The translations under genes and the position numbers were made by a program. Of a DNA stretch of 64,000 nt, positions 42,286 through 51,805 are shown in pieces. Origin of the DNA: Chryseobacterium sp. CH21 (GTDB lineage Bacteria; Bacteroidota; Bacteroidia; Flavobacteriales; Weeksellaceae). The stretch covers positions 26,322-90,321 of the forward strand of contig NZ_QICI01000070.1 of the NCBI RefSeq assembly GCF_004119445.1, read 5' to 3'. Every line of letters begins with the position of its first letter. Position 1 is the first letter of the stretch. The notes under the pieces were generated by a model. That model saw nothing but the letters and a program-made list of their open reading frames with translations. It ran no database searches and had not been told where the DNA came from.

Positions 42286-43197
42286 ATGAAAACTACTTAC
42301 ATTAGATTATCTCTATCGGCCGTTCTTTTATTAGGAATTTATTCATGTAAAAAGGGGGAAGTATCCTCTAAAGATCTCGAAGCTTATGCTGTTACAGATT
42401 CTGCAGCTGTGGTTCTATCAGACAGTATCTCATCGGTTGCAGATATGAAAGTAAAAGACAAACAGTTTATCAAAACTGCAGATGTAAATATGGAAGTAAA
42501 GGATGTGTATAATGCAACTATTGCCATTGAAAAATCTGTGCAGGATCTTGGCGGATTTGTTACGAACAGCAATCTTCAAAGTAATGTGGTTTCTGAAAAC
42601 ACGTACAACACTTCCAATGAAGAAGCAATGCTGGTAAAAAAATACCAGACAGAGAACAGAATGCAGGTACGTATTCCTACGGAAAAGCTTGGTGAATTAT
42701 TGACCGCAATCAATACCAATAAATTATTTCTTAATTCTAGATCCATCAATGCGGAAGATGTGACCGCTAACATCAAATATTCTGAACTGGAAGGAAAAAG
42801 AAATCAAAAGACTTCTGAAAATATCAGCAAGCTAAAAACAAATAAAGACAAAGTAAAGCTGGATGATGAGAACATGTCTGAAGGAAACCTTCAAAAATTT
42901 TCCAGCATGAACATGACAGATGATCTGAAATACAGCACGATTGACATCTACATCAAGGAACCTCAATTGCGTATTGCCGAAATTGCCGTTACCAACACTA
43001 CCAGTATTGATAATAAATATAAATACAATTTCATTTATGATGCGAAAGATGGTTTCGTGTACGGTTTCTATCTGATCCAGAGAATCATAGTGGCTCTTAT
43101 CAATGTATGGCCTCTTCTCTTAATTGCTGCGGCAATCATCTATTTTTTAAGAAAAAGAAAAATTTCAAAACCTGAACATTCAAAAATCCAGGAATAG
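42286..43197 (+). CDS. DUF4349-domain lipoprotein
   Basis: This 303-residue protein has a lipobox at LLGIYSCKKG. The DUF4349 domain includes IKTADVNMEVKDVYNATIAI and GGFVTNSNLQ, a long coiled-coil-like helical middle (ENISKLKTNKDKVKLDDEN), and YSTIDIYIKEP. One C-terminal transmembrane helix (ALINVWPLLLIAAAIIYFL) ends in a basic tail. Function is unknown; members resemble envelope-associated, anti-sigma-like proteins. It is divergent from the acyl-CoA dehydrogenase. Confidence 0.8.
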   Translation: MKTTYIRLSLSAVLLLGIYSCKKGEVSSKDLEAYAVTDSAAVVLSDSISSVADMKVKDKQFIKTADVNMEVKDVYNATIAIEKSVQDLGGFVTNSNLQSNVVSENTYNTSNEEAMLVKKYQTENRMQVRIPTEKLGELLTAINTNKLFLNSRSINAEDVTANIKYSELEGKRNQKTSENISKLKTNKDKVKLDDENMSEGNLQKFSSMNMTDDLKYSTIDIYIKEPQLRIAEIAVTNTTSIDNKYKYNFIYDAKDGFVYGFYLIQRIIVALINVWPLLLIAAAIIYFLRKRKISKPEHSKIQE

Positions 43198-43246
43198 AAA
43201 AGCTATCCTAACCGATTGGTTATCATCATAATTTTAGATTTTACAG

Positions 43247-43270
43247 CCTCCTGTTTCCGGGAGGTTTTTA
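43247..43270 (+). terminator. Terminator after the DUF4349 gene
   Basis: CCTCC (43247-43251) pairs with GGAGG (43260-43264) followed by TTTTTATTTTTTTT. The stem is short but the T-tract is strong. Confidence 0.65.
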
Positions 43271-43353
43271 TTTTTTTTGAAAAAAACTGTAACGATTGTA
43301 ACTCCTGTTTTACCTACTGTTTAAAAGAACAGAAAATCAAAAAAATTAATACT

Positions 43354-44229
43354 ATGAAAAATTTAATACAACTTGGATTCGCAGCATTATTATCAATGAG
43401 CACTATGAGCGCAAAAGCACAGAATAAAGACACAGGAAAAGGCAACAGTCTGCTTTGGGAAGTTTCAGGAAACGGTCTCACTAAGCCATCTTATATTACC
43501 GGAACTTTTCATATCTTATGCAGTAAAGATTTTGAGATGAAACCTAAGGTATTGAAGGCTCTTGAAAAATCTGACAACTTTGTCATGGAAATCAATTATA
43601 CAGATCCTGCTGAAATAATGTCACTACAAAAAATGTTTCAGACCGATAAAAAAATATCAGATCAGCTTTCTCCTGAAGAAGCTAAAGAGCTGAATACCAT
43701 TCTCGCCAATTACGGAACGGATCTGAAAAGCGTTGATTCTTCAAGCCCCCAGGCACTTTATGCCTTGCTTTCCACCAAAGCGATTCCTTGCCCAAAGACT
43801 GAAATAAAGCTTTACGAAATGGAACTTCTGCAGAAAGCAATAAAAAACAAGAAGAGCATCAAAGGACTGGAAAAAGTTGAGGATCAGATGAAAGCCATCA
43901 ACAAAGCCTATGACTTGAAAAGTACCATTACCCAACTGAAAATGGATAAGGAATATGAAATACTGTTTGGGAAAATGATCCAGGCTTTTAAAAATGAAAA
44001 TGCACAGTTACTTTACAGTCTTTTTAAAGATGAAAGATTTATGAATGCTCAACAGGAAAAAGCAATGCTGACTGACAGAAATCAAAACTGGGTAAAAGTA
44101 ATGCCGGACATGATGAAAAAAGAAAGCTCTTTCTTTGCCGTTGGAGGATCTCATCTTATGGGTGAAAACGGAATTATTCCACTTCTGAAAGCAAAAGGCT
44201 ACACCGTAAAACCTGTATCTAGCTTATAA
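43354..44229 (+). CDS. TraB/GumN-family secreted protein
   Basis: The ATG at 43354 gives a clean signal peptide (MKNLIQLGFAALLSMSTMSAKAQ); the frame extends upstream through the terminator and is not used. The 291-residue protein shows the TraB/GumN (ChaN-like) pattern: LLWEVSGNGLTKPSYITGTFH near the start and FFAVGGSHLMGENGIIPLLKAKGY near the end. A protease-like or haem-binding role has been proposed for relatives, but the activity is not established. It precedes an ECF sigma factor gene by 24 bp. Confidence 0.85.
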   Translation: MKNLIQLGFAALLSMSTMSAKAQNKDTGKGNSLLWEVSGNGLTKPSYITGTFHILCSKDFEMKPKVLKALEKSDNFVMEINYTDPAEIMSLQKMFQTDKKISDQLSPEEAKELNTILANYGTDLKSVDSSSPQALYALLSTKAIPCPKTEIKLYEMELLQKAIKNKKSIKGLEKVEDQMKAINKAYDLKSTITQLKMDKEYEILFGKMIQAFKNENAQLLYSLFKDERFMNAQQEKAMLTDRNQNWVKVMPDMMKKESSFFAVGGSHLMGENGIIPLLKAKGYTVKPVSSL

Positions 44230-44253
44230 CCATAACCAAACCATGAAACGATT

Positions 44254-44763
44254 GTGAGTAATCCAACCGAAACCGCTTTTTTAAAGCTCGTCAACCAGCA
44301 CAAAGGGATTTTATACAAAGCCTCGAGGATCTATGCAGATTCCGTAGAGGATCGGGAAGACCTGCAGCAGGAGATTCTTATCCAGCTTTGGAAATCCTAC
44401 CAAAGCTTCAAAGGGAACAGTGAGTTTTCTACCTGGATGTATCGGGTTGCGATCAATACAGCTATTACCTATTTAAAAAAGGAAAAGCAGAGATCTGGTA
44501 ATCACACAGATGCTCCCGCTTATTTCGAAGTACAGCAGGAAGATTATAATCCTACGAAAGACAGACAGCTGGAAATTTTTTACAGTGCCGTTCAGGAGCT
44601 TAACTCATTAGAAAAAGCAGTTATATTCTATTTCATGGAAGGGATGTCTCACAAAGAAATTGGAAACAATTTAGGCCTTAGTGAAGGCAATGCCCGCGTA
44701 AAACTCAACAGAACAAAAGAAAAAATACAGCAAATCATAAAAAAATCAGGTTATGAATTTTGA
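44254..44763 (+). CDS. RNA polymerase sigma factor, ECF (sigma-70 family)
   Basis: This 169-residue protein has region 2 (DREDLQQEILIQLWKSYQSFKGNSEFSTWMYRVA) and region 4 helix-turn-helix (MSHKEIGNNLGLSEGNARVKLNRTKEKI). The frame starts with GTG at 44254. An ATG at 44243 is one base out of frame and would read MKTIVSNPTETAF if one A were added to the AAA run, so the true start is open. The 3' end overlaps the next gene by 11 bp, the usual layout for a sigma/anti-sigma pair. Confidence 0.9.
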   Translation: MSNPTETAFLKLVNQHKGILYKASRIYADSVEDREDLQQEILIQLWKSYQSFKGNSEFSTWMYRVAINTAITYLKKEKQRSGNHTDAPAYFEVQQEDYNPTKDRQLEIFYSAVQELNSLEKAVIFYFMEGMSHKEIGNNLGLSEGNARVKLNRTKEKIQQIIKKSGYEF

Positions 44764-45358
44764 TCAATTAAAAGAACAGTGGAATAAAGAAGACAGCGAT
44801 GTCCATATTCCTGACACCATACAGCAATTAAAAGAAAGTAAACATCCTATAGAAAAGATTCAGAAAAATATGAAAAAAGAATTTCCGATGCAGATTGTAG
44901 CCATTATTCTGATCGCATTTTTCCCACTTCAGTTTAAATTTCCTTCTTCACAGTATATTATTTACTATGTATCTTATACAATGATGGTGGTTATTTCATC
45001 ATACTATCTGTTAGGGTTTTATAAATTCTACAAGCAGACAGAACTTTACACCGGCAACACCAAAAACAGCCTTTGGAAAATATACCACGAACTACGTCTG
45101 AATATGGAAAGATACCAGTCTTTCGGGTTTTTATTGCTTCCTCATTTTCTGGTAACGATAGGACTTGTTATTTATAATACAATGCAGGAACACGGAAAAT
45201 CTCTGACCGAGCTTACCTCTTCTCATCAGCAGGGATTAATCATAGCCGTCCTGATAGGAACTTTAGGAATCATAACAAGCATTGTTCTCTGGACAAAATA
45301 CATTTATGGAAGAAGTGCCAAACAACTGGAAAAGATCCTGAACGAAATGGAAGAATAG
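44753..45358 (+). CDS. Membrane protein, probable anti-sigma partner
   Basis: The 201-residue protein has a soluble N-terminus (MNFDQLKEQWNKEDSDVHIP) and about four transmembrane helices (IVAIILIAFFPLQF, YTMMVVISSYYLLGF, FGFLLLPHFLVTIGLVIY, GLIIAVLIGTLGIITSIVLW). It overlaps the ECF sigma gene by 11 bp, which suggests a membrane-bound anti-sigma factor. That role is inferred from position and topology; no zinc-finger anti-sigma motif is seen. Confidence 0.65.
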   Translation: MNFDQLKEQWNKEDSDVHIPDTIQQLKESKHPIEKIQKNMKKEFPMQIVAIILIAFFPLQFKFPSSQYIIYYVSYTMMVVISSYYLLGFYKFYKQTELYTGNTKNSLWKIYHELRLNMERYQSFGFLLLPHFLVTIGLVIYNTMQEHGKSLTELTSSHQQGLIIAVLIGTLGIITSIVLWTKYIYGRSAKQLEKILNEMEE

Positions 45359-45393
45359 GATCTTACATTCTTATCACAAAACACTTTTTATAC

Positions 45394-45416
45394 AACCTCA
45401 GATCAACTCTGAGGTT
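45394..45416 (+). terminator. Terminator after the sigma/membrane-protein pair
   Basis: AACCTCAGA (45394-45402) pairs exactly with TCTGAGGTT (45408-45416), followed by TTGTTTTT. Confidence 0.8.
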
Positions 45417-45475
45417 TTGTTTTTAAAAAAATGTTATTTATCGTCTTCAAATTTATCTGAGGTTTTATTTTTCCG

Positions 45476-45483
45476 TAAATTTG
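45476..45483 (+). promoter_or_regulatory. Possible -7 element for pgi
   Basis: TAAATTTG fits TAnnTTTG, about 80 bp before the pgi ATG. A matching TTTG upstream was not seen, so this is tentative. Confidence 0.3.
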
Positions 45484-45564
45484 CAAATCAGAAATAAATG
45501 ATTATGGATTGTCAGTTATTTTTAATCCGATATATCATTTTCTGAAAGATAAAAATTCTGCAAT

Positions 45565-47205
45565 ATGCTATCAAAAATAAATCCAACACAAACTAACAGC
45601 TGGAAAGCACTTGACGAACACTTCGGGGGAAATGATTTCGATCTTAGAACCCTTTTTCAATATAACCCAAACCGTTTTAATGAGTTTTCCCTTCAAAAAG
45701 ACAATTACCTTTTTGATTATTCTAAAAACTTAATTGATTCCAGAACAAAGGATCTTTTATTACAATTGGCTGAGGAAAGCCAGCTAAAAGAGGCTATTTC
45801 TAAAATGTTCTCAGGAGATAAAATCAATGAAACAGAAGGAAGAGCAGTATTACACACTGCATTAAGAGATTTCTCTGATCGCGAGATCCTTGTAGACGGA
45901 GAAAATATCAAGCCACAGATCAAGAGCGTTCTTGAACATATGAAGTCTTTTTCTGAAAAAGTGATTTCAGGAGAGCATAAAGGTTTCAGTGGAAAGGAAA
46001 TTACAGATGTAGTCAACATCGGAATTGGAGGATCAGATTTGGGCCCTGTAATGGTTTGTTCTGCTTTAAAGCATTTTAAAACAAGATTAAACGCTCACTT
46101 TGTGTCCAATGTGGACGGAAATCATATCGCTGAAGTAGTAAAGAATTTAAATCCTGAAACTACTTTGTTCATCATTGCTTCCAAGACATTTACTACTCAG
46201 GAAACAATGACCAATGCCAATTCAGCTAAAGACTGGTTCCTGAAAGCAGGAAAACAGGAAGATGTAGCCAAGCATTTCGTTGCCTTATCTACTAATATTA
46301 AAGAAGTTAAAAAATTCGGTATTGCGGAAGAAAATATTTTTGAGTTCTGGGACTGGGTAGGCGGAAGATACTCTCTTTGGAGTGCTATCGGTTTAAGTAT
46401 TGTTCTTTCTGTAGGATATGAAAACTTCGAACAGCTTTTAAGAGGTGCTTTTGATACTGACCAGCATTTCCAGACTGCAGATTTTTCGGAAAACGTTCCT
46501 GTATTAATGGGACTTTTGGGAATCTGGTACCGTAATTTCTATGCAGCCACTACTTATGCGATCTTGCCTTATTCTCAATATCTGGACAGGTTTGCAGCCT
46601 ATCTTCAGCAGGGAGATATGGAAAGTAACGGAAAATGTGTAGACAGAAACGGAGAATTTGTAGAATATGAAACGGGACCTATCATCTGGGGAGAGCCTGG
46701 AACAAACGGACAGCACGCTTTCTATCAATTGATTCATCAGGGAACAGAATTGATTCCTGCAGATTTTATTGCTTATACAAAGAGCCCGAACAAAGTTTCA
46801 GATCACCAGGATAAACTATTAGCGAACTTTTTCGCTCAGACTGAAGCACTTGCCTTCGGAAAACTGGAAGAAGAAGTGGAAGAAGAGCTTAGAAATTCAG
46901 GAAAATCTGATGAGGAAATAGACAAACTGATCAATTTCAAGGTTTTCCACGGAAACACACCGACTAACTCAATATTATTCAAGGAATTAACTCCTTTTTC
47001 TCTAGGTCAACTGATTGCTCTTTACGAACATAAAATCTTCGTTCAGGGGGTAATCTGGAATATTTTCAGCTTTGACCAGTTTGGAGTGGAATTAGGAAAA
47101 ATATTAGCCAATAAAATCCTTCCTGAATTGGAGAACAATGAAGCAATAAGTTCTCATGACAGTTCTACCAACGGATTGATCAATTACTATAAAGAAAACA
47201 AATAG
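45565..47205 (+). CDS. pgi: Glucose-6-phosphate isomerase
   Basis: Pgi interconverts glucose-6-phosphate and fructose-6-phosphate. At 546 residues it is full length. Sugar-phosphate-binding segments VNIGIGGSDLGPVMV and SKTFTTQETMTNA are present, as are the signature WDWVGGRYSLWSAIGLS and GTNGQHAFYQLIHQG with the catalytic Glu/His region. folD follows 47 bp later. Confidence 0.97.
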   Translation: MLSKINPTQTNSWKALDEHFGGNDFDLRTLFQYNPNRFNEFSLQKDNYLFDYSKNLIDSRTKDLLLQLAEESQLKEAISKMFSGDKINETEGRAVLHTALRDFSDREILVDGENIKPQIKSVLEHMKSFSEKVISGEHKGFSGKEITDVVNIGIGGSDLGPVMVCSALKHFKTRLNAHFVSNVDGNHIAEVVKNLNPETTLFIIASKTFTTQETMTNANSAKDWFLKAGKQEDVAKHFVALSTNIKEVKKFGIAEENIFEFWDWVGGRYSLWSAIGLSIVLSVGYENFEQLLRGAFDTDQHFQTADFSENVPVLMGLLGIWYRNFYAATTYAILPYSQYLDRFAAYLQQGDMESNGKCVDRNGEFVEYETGPIIWGEPGTNGQHAFYQLIHQGTELIPADFIAYTKSPNKVSDHQDKLLANFFAQTEALAFGKLEEEVEEELRNSGKSDEEIDKLINFKVFHGNTPTNSILFKELTPFSLGQLIALYEHKIFVQGVIWNIFSFDQFGVELGKILANKILPELENNEAISSHDSSTNGLINYYKENK

Positions 47206-47252
47206 TAAGTAAAAAGAAAGTAAAAGTAAATCTATAAAGTAAAAAAGTAAAA

Positions 47253-48137
47253 ATGGCAGAAATTCTTGACGGACTTAAAGTATCCAAGGAAATTAAAGCA
47301 GAGATCAAGGCTGAAGTAGAAAAGATTCTCGCAAGCAAAAGAAGAGCACCACATTTGGTGGCTATTCTTGTAGGAAATAATGGAGCTAGCAAAGCCTATG
47401 TAAATGCTAAAGTGAAAGACTGTGAGGAAGTGGGATTTCAATCCAGCTTAATCAAATTTCCAAGTACAGTTTCTGAATCTGAACTCTTGGAAAAAATTGA
47501 CGAGCTTAATAAGTCTAAAGCAGTGGACGGATTTATCGTTCAGCTGCCTTTACCAGACCAGATTGATCAGGAAAAAATCATCAATGCTATTGACCCAAGA
47601 AAAGATGTGGACGGTTTCCACCCTGAAAACTTTGGAAAAATGGCCCTTGAAATGGATACTTTCTTACCGGCAACGCCTTTCGGTATTTTAACATTATTGG
47701 AAAGATATAATATTGAAACCAAAGGAAAAGACTGTGTAATTATCGGAAGAAGTAAAATTGTAGGAAGACCAATGAGTATTCTAATGGGAAGAAAAGATTT
47801 CCCTGGAAACTCTACCGTTACCCTTACACACTCATACACGAAAGACATTGAAGAATATACAAGAAAAGCAGACATCGTGATTACCGCTTTGGGAGATCCT
47901 CATTTCTTAAAAGGAGATATGATTAAAGAAGGAGCTGTAATTGTTGACGTGGGTATTACAAGAGTAGATAATGACTCTCCAAAAGGGTATTATCTTGCAG
48001 GTGACGTAGATTTTGACAGTTGTGCAGAAAAAGCAAGCTGGATTACACCGGTACCCGGAGGAGTAGGCCCAATGACAAGAGCGATGTTGATGAAAAACAC
48101 CATCATTGCTTACAAAACTTCGGTCTATAACGACTAA
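47253..48137 (+). CDS. folD: Bifunctional methylenetetrahydrofolate dehydrogenase/cyclohydrolase FolD
   Basis: FolD converts 5,10-methylene-THF to 10-formyl-THF using NADP. At 294 residues it is normal. The catalytic Lys region is AYVNAKVKDCEEVGF, followed by VDGFIVQLPLPDQID and DVDGFHPENFG. The cofactor motif is VIIGRSKIVGRPMS, and the C-terminal TPVPGGVGPMTRAML is a classic signature. queE follows 7 bp after the stop. Confidence 0.97.
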   Translation: MAEILDGLKVSKEIKAEIKAEVEKILASKRRAPHLVAILVGNNGASKAYVNAKVKDCEEVGFQSSLIKFPSTVSESELLEKIDELNKSKAVDGFIVQLPLPDQIDQEKIINAIDPRKDVDGFHPENFGKMALEMDTFLPATPFGILTLLERYNIETKGKDCVIIGRSKIVGRPMSILMGRKDFPGNSTVTLTHSYTKDIEEYTRKADIVITALGDPHFLKGDMIKEGAVIVDVGITRVDNDSPKGYYLAGDVDFDSCAEKASWITPVPGGVGPMTRAMLMKNTIIAYKTSVYND

Positions 48138-48144
48138 TTTTAAA

Positions 48145-48774
48145 ATGAATAAAGAAGAAGATATTTTATTAAAAGAAGGTAAAATGCTCCCTGTAATGGA
48201 GCATTTTTACACTTTACAGGGAGAAGGAGCACACACCGGAAAAGCAGCCTATTTTATCAGGCTTGGTGGTTGCGATGTAGGATGTCACTGGTGTGATGTA
48301 AAAGAAAGCTGGGATCCCGAACTTCATCCTTTGATGAATACAGTAGAAATTGCAGAAATGGCTGCAAAGCATTGTAAAACAATCGTTCTTACGGGTGGTG
48401 AGCCTCTGATGTGGAATTTAGAGATATTGACTTCCAGGCTGAAAGAACTGGGATGCACGGTGCACATAGAAACTTCAGGAGCTTATCCTATGAGTGGACA
48501 ACTGGACTGGATTACACTTTCACCTAAGAAAACAGGACTGCCTAAAGAAGAGATTTATCAAAAGGCCCATGAGCTTAAAGTCATTATCTTCAATCAGCAC
48601 GATTTTACATTTGCACAGGAACAGGCAGCAAAAGTTTCTGAAAACTGTAAGCTTTATCTTCAGAGTGAATGGAGCAAAAGAGATGATATGTATCCTAAAA
48701 TCACAGACTTCATTCTGGAAAATCCCGAATGGCAGGCTTCAGTTCAGACCCATAAATATCTGAATATACCTTAA
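48145..48774 (+). CDS. queE: 7-carboxy-7-deazaguanine synthase QueE (radical SAM)
   Basis: QueE makes 7-carboxy-7-deazaguanine in queuosine (or 7-deazaguanine DNA modification) synthesis. The ATG at 48145 avoids overlap with folD. The radical SAM cysteines are CDVGCHWC at about residues 42-49, followed by LTGGEPLMWN. MEHFYTLQGEGAHTGKAAYF is the typical N-terminal substrate-binding segment. The length of 209 residues is normal. No other queuosine gene is in the window. Confidence 0.92.
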   Translation: MNKEEDILLKEGKMLPVMEHFYTLQGEGAHTGKAAYFIRLGGCDVGCHWCDVKESWDPELHPLMNTVEIAEMAAKHCKTIVLTGGEPLMWNLEILTSRLKELGCTVHIETSGAYPMSGQLDWITLSPKKTGLPKEEIYQKAHELKVIIFNQHDFTFAQEQAAKVSENCKLYLQSEWSKRDDMYPKITDFILENPEWQASVQTHKYLNIP

Positions 48775-48792
48775 TTAGTATAATACCGATAG

Positions 48793-50163
48793 ATGCAGAG
48801 AATCCGATACTCCAGATACCTGAAATCGATCATTATGTTGCTTGACCTCATGGTTATTGCATCTATCTTTATATTCTTTTTTATAAGCAGAAACGAAAGT
48901 TTAAAATATGATAAAGAAACCTGGTATCAGAATACTTTTTCTCTGATTCTGTTGTTTTTGTTCTGGGTGCTTCTAAGCGGTAGGACAAAAATTTACAATA
49001 TTCCGAGAAACCTTACTTATACACTGTTTCTTGAGCGCCTATTAATCCATTTCCTCTTTTTCATACTTGGCGTTCTGCTTATAGGAAAGGTAAGTAACAA
49101 TGTATTTTTCAATTCGGATATCTATTGGCTTTCTCTTTATCTATTTATTTTTATATTTCTTGCGAAATCATTGATTTATTTCGCTATCAAGTATTTACGA
49201 TCATTAGGAGCCAATTATAGAAATGTAATGTTTTTAGGAGACCATCAGTCTACGGAGATCCTGAAGAATATTTTCATAGACCGTAAAGACTATGGATACA
49301 GGATATTTGAATATAATAGCTCAGACATTAATATTGATGAACTGGTTACTTTCTGGAAAAAGAACGGAATTCATACCTTGTTTTTATCTATGGAAAATTC
49401 TTATGGTGACCGGATTGAAAATGAAATTTTCAAATTGGCAGAGGATCATAAGATTCATATTTCATTGATTCCAAGTATCACACAAAGTGACTTTTTCCTG
49501 TATGATCTGGGATATATACAAACTCAGCCGGTACTAAACCAGGCCAGATATTCACTGGATTATTATTCTAATTTTCTGATGAAAAGAACTTTTGATATTT
49601 TCTTTTCTATTATTATTTTGGTTTTAATCTGCTCATGGGTATTCCCAATCATTGCTATTTTAATCAAAGCAACTTCCAAAGGTCCTGTATTTTTCCTTCA
49701 GAAAAGATATGGTTTCCATGAAGAAGTATTCAATTGTTTTAAATTCAGAACAATGGTTGTGAATGATGAGTCTACTACCAAAACCACATCGGAAAATGAT
49801 TCCAGAATTACCAAAGTGGGCAAATTTTTACGAAAAACCAGTCTTGATGAGCTTCCGCAATTCATTAATGTTTTGAAAGGCGAGATGTCCGTAGTGGGAC
49901 CGCGTCCTCATATGCTTTCCGTAGATAATTATTATAAACCAAAAATTGGGAGATACAGCTTAAGAAGCATGGTAAGCCCGGGTATTACAGGATTAGCACA
50001 GGTAAACGGATTACGTGGTGACTTCGGAGATGTGGAAGTAGAAATGAAAAAAAGAGTTCTGGCTGATGCTTTCTATGTTAGAAACTGGAGTTTTGTACTT
50101 GATCTGGTTATTATTCTAAAAACCGTTTTACTGGTTATAGGTGGAGACAAAAATGCCAAATAA
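48793..50163 (+). CDS. Polyprenyl-phosphate sugar phosphotransferase (WcaJ/WbaP type)
   Basis: This enzyme transfers a sugar-1-phosphate to undecaprenyl phosphate to start a polysaccharide repeat unit. The 456-residue protein has four N-terminal helices, a Rossmann-like middle (RNVMFLGDHQSTEIL), another helix, and the bacterial sugar transferase domain. Signatures of the latter are FNCFKFRTMVVNDEST, LRKTSLDELPQFINVLKGEM and SVVGPRPH. It is separated from the flippase/glycosyltransferase locus at 24-28 kb by 20 kb; a link is possible but unproven. Confidence 0.9.
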   Translation: MQRIRYSRYLKSIIMLLDLMVIASIFIFFFISRNESLKYDKETWYQNTFSLILLFLFWVLLSGRTKIYNIPRNLTYTLFLERLLIHFLFFILGVLLIGKVSNNVFFNSDIYWLSLYLFIFIFLAKSLIYFAIKYLRSLGANYRNVMFLGDHQSTEILKNIFIDRKDYGYRIFEYNSSDINIDELVTFWKKNGIHTLFLSMENSYGDRIENEIFKLAEDHKIHISLIPSITQSDFFLYDLGYIQTQPVLNQARYSLDYYSNFLMKRTFDIFFSIIILVLICSWVFPIIAILIKATSKGPVFFLQKRYGFHEEVFNCFKFRTMVVNDESTTKTTSENDSRITKVGKFLRKTSLDELPQFINVLKGEMSVVGPRPHMLSVDNYYKPKIGRYSLRSMVSPGITGLAQVNGLRGDFGDVEVEMKKRVLADAFYVRNWSFVLDLVIILKTVLLVIGGDKNAK

Positions 50164-50237
50164 TTTTAACACAAAACCAGGCTTTAGTCTTCTGCTCAAC
50201 TCTAGCCCAATTCAATAAAAAAGTCTAATTTAGCAGT

Positions 50238-50990
50238 ATGTTAAAAAAGTTTTTCACAGCCATAGGGGAATACATGATCCTCTTAGGGAAATCCCTGCAG
50301 AAACCTCAGAAAATGAGAGTGTTCTGGAAGCTGTTTATGAGAGAAATTAATGATTTGGGAGTAAATTCTTTCGGACTTGTGGTCTTCACTTCTATTTTCG
50401 TAGGAGCTGTAGTTGCCATTCAGATGTTCAATAACTTTGACGCATCTTCCTTTCCCATTCCCCCTTCATTTGTAGGATATGCTACGAAAGCGGTTCTTGT
50501 TTTGGAATTTGCGCCTACCATTATCAGTTTGATTCTGGCGGGTAAAGTAGGTTCATATATTGCCTCAAGTATTGGAACAATGAGAGTTTCCGAACAAATT
50601 GACGCATTGGATATTATGGGAGTAAACTCACCCAATTTCCTGATATTTCCAAAAATCATTGCCTGTATGCTATTTAATCCCCTTCTTATTGCCATCAGTA
50701 TTGTATTTGGTATTGGCGGAGGTTATATTGCCGGGATTTTAACAGGTAACTGGACAGAGAACGATTATATTGTGGGTATTCAGATGTATATGCCGAATTT
50801 ATTTATTTACTATGCATTTACCAAAACAATTGTTTTTGCTTTTATCATTGCTACTGTACCGTCTTATTTCGGATACAATGTAAAGGGAGGATCGCTGGAA
50901 GTAGGTAGAGCCAGTACACAGGCCGTAGTATGGACCATGGTGTTCATTATTATCTCTGAATTAATTTTAACCCAATTAATATTAAGCTAA
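50238..50990 (+). CDS. mlaE: MlaE-family ABC transporter permease
   Basis: The 250-residue permease has five or six helices. The MlaE signatures EFAPTIISLILAGKVGSYIASSIGTMRVSEQIDALDIMGV and GSLEVGRASTQAVVW are present. It is the membrane subunit of a phospholipid transporter between inner and outer membranes. Its stop overlaps the mlaF ATG by 1 bp (TAATG), so the two are translationally coupled. The MCE subunit is probably the MlaD-like protein at 32497-33447 or a gene outside. Confidence 0.92.
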   Translation: MLKKFFTAIGEYMILLGKSLQKPQKMRVFWKLFMREINDLGVNSFGLVVFTSIFVGAVVAIQMFNNFDASSFPIPPSFVGYATKAVLVLEFAPTIISLILAGKVGSYIASSIGTMRVSEQIDALDIMGVNSPNFLIFPKIIACMLFNPLLIAISIVFGIGGGYIAGILTGNWTENDYIVGIQMYMPNLFIYYAFTKTIVFAFIIATVPSYFGYNVKGGSLEVGRASTQAVVWTMVFIIISELILTQLILS

Positions 50991-51805
50991 TGATTGAGGT
51001 AAAAGATCTTAAGAAAAGTTTTGATGATGTTGAAGTGCTTAAGGGAATTTCAACTTCATTTGATAAAGGAAAAGTAAACTTAATCATTGGACAGAGTGGT
51101 TCCGGGAAAACTGTTTTTCTTAAAAGTTTGTTGAATGTTTATATGCCTTCATCAGGAGAAATTCTGTTTGATGGAAAAGATATCAATACCATGACCAGAG
51201 ATGAAAAACAGCATCTCCGTTCAGAAATCGGAACTGTATTTCAGGGAAGTGCTTTATTTGACTCCCTGACAGTGGAAGAGAATATCATGTTCCCTCTTGA
51301 CATGTTTACCAATCTTACTTACCGAGAAAAAAAGAAAAGAGTTTTTGAAGTAATAGGTAGAGTACATCTTGATAAAGCAGAAAGAAAATATCCTTCTGAA
51401 ATCTCTGGAGGGATGCAGAAAAGGGTTGCCATTGCGAGAGCTATTGTGAACAATCCCAAGTATCTGTTCTGTGACGAGCCCAATTCCGGGCTGGATCCTT
51501 ATACCTCTAAGATTATTGATGATCTTCTTTACGAAATCACAAAAGAATATAATACAACCACCATCATCAATACACACGATATGAACTCTGTAATGACGAT
51601 TGGCGAGAAAATTGTATACCTACGACTGGGAATCAAAGAATGGGAAGGCAACAAAGACATTCTGATTACAGCAGGCAATAAAAATCTGATTGATTTCGTT
51701 TATTCTTCAGAACTGTTTAAAGAGCTGAGAGAATATTTACTTGAGAATAATAAAACGATTGAAACTACAAATACAAAAATAGACGATAATGAAAAAGGCA
51801 CTTAG
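50990..51805 (+). CDS. mlaF: MlaF-like ABC transporter ATP-binding protein
   Basis: This ATPase of 271 residues has Walker A GQSGSGKTV, Q-loop FQGSALFD, signature SGGMQKRVAIARA, Walker B YLFCDEPNSGLDP and the H-loop NTHD. It energises the MlaE permease. The C-terminal extension (about 20 residues, Asn/Lys/Thr rich) overlaps the following beta-barrel gene by 17 bp. Confidence 0.93.
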   Translation: MIEVKDLKKSFDDVEVLKGISTSFDKGKVNLIIGQSGSGKTVFLKSLLNVYMPSSGEILFDGKDINTMTRDEKQHLRSEIGTVFQGSALFDSLTVEENIMFPLDMFTNLTYREKKKRVFEVIGRVHLDKAERKYPSEISGGMQKRVAIARAIVNNPKYLFCDEPNSGLDPYTSKIIDDLLYEITKEYNTTTIINTHDMNSVMTIGEKIVYLRLGIKEWEGNKDILITAGNKNLIDFVYSSELFKELREYLLENNKTIETTNTKIDDNEKGT

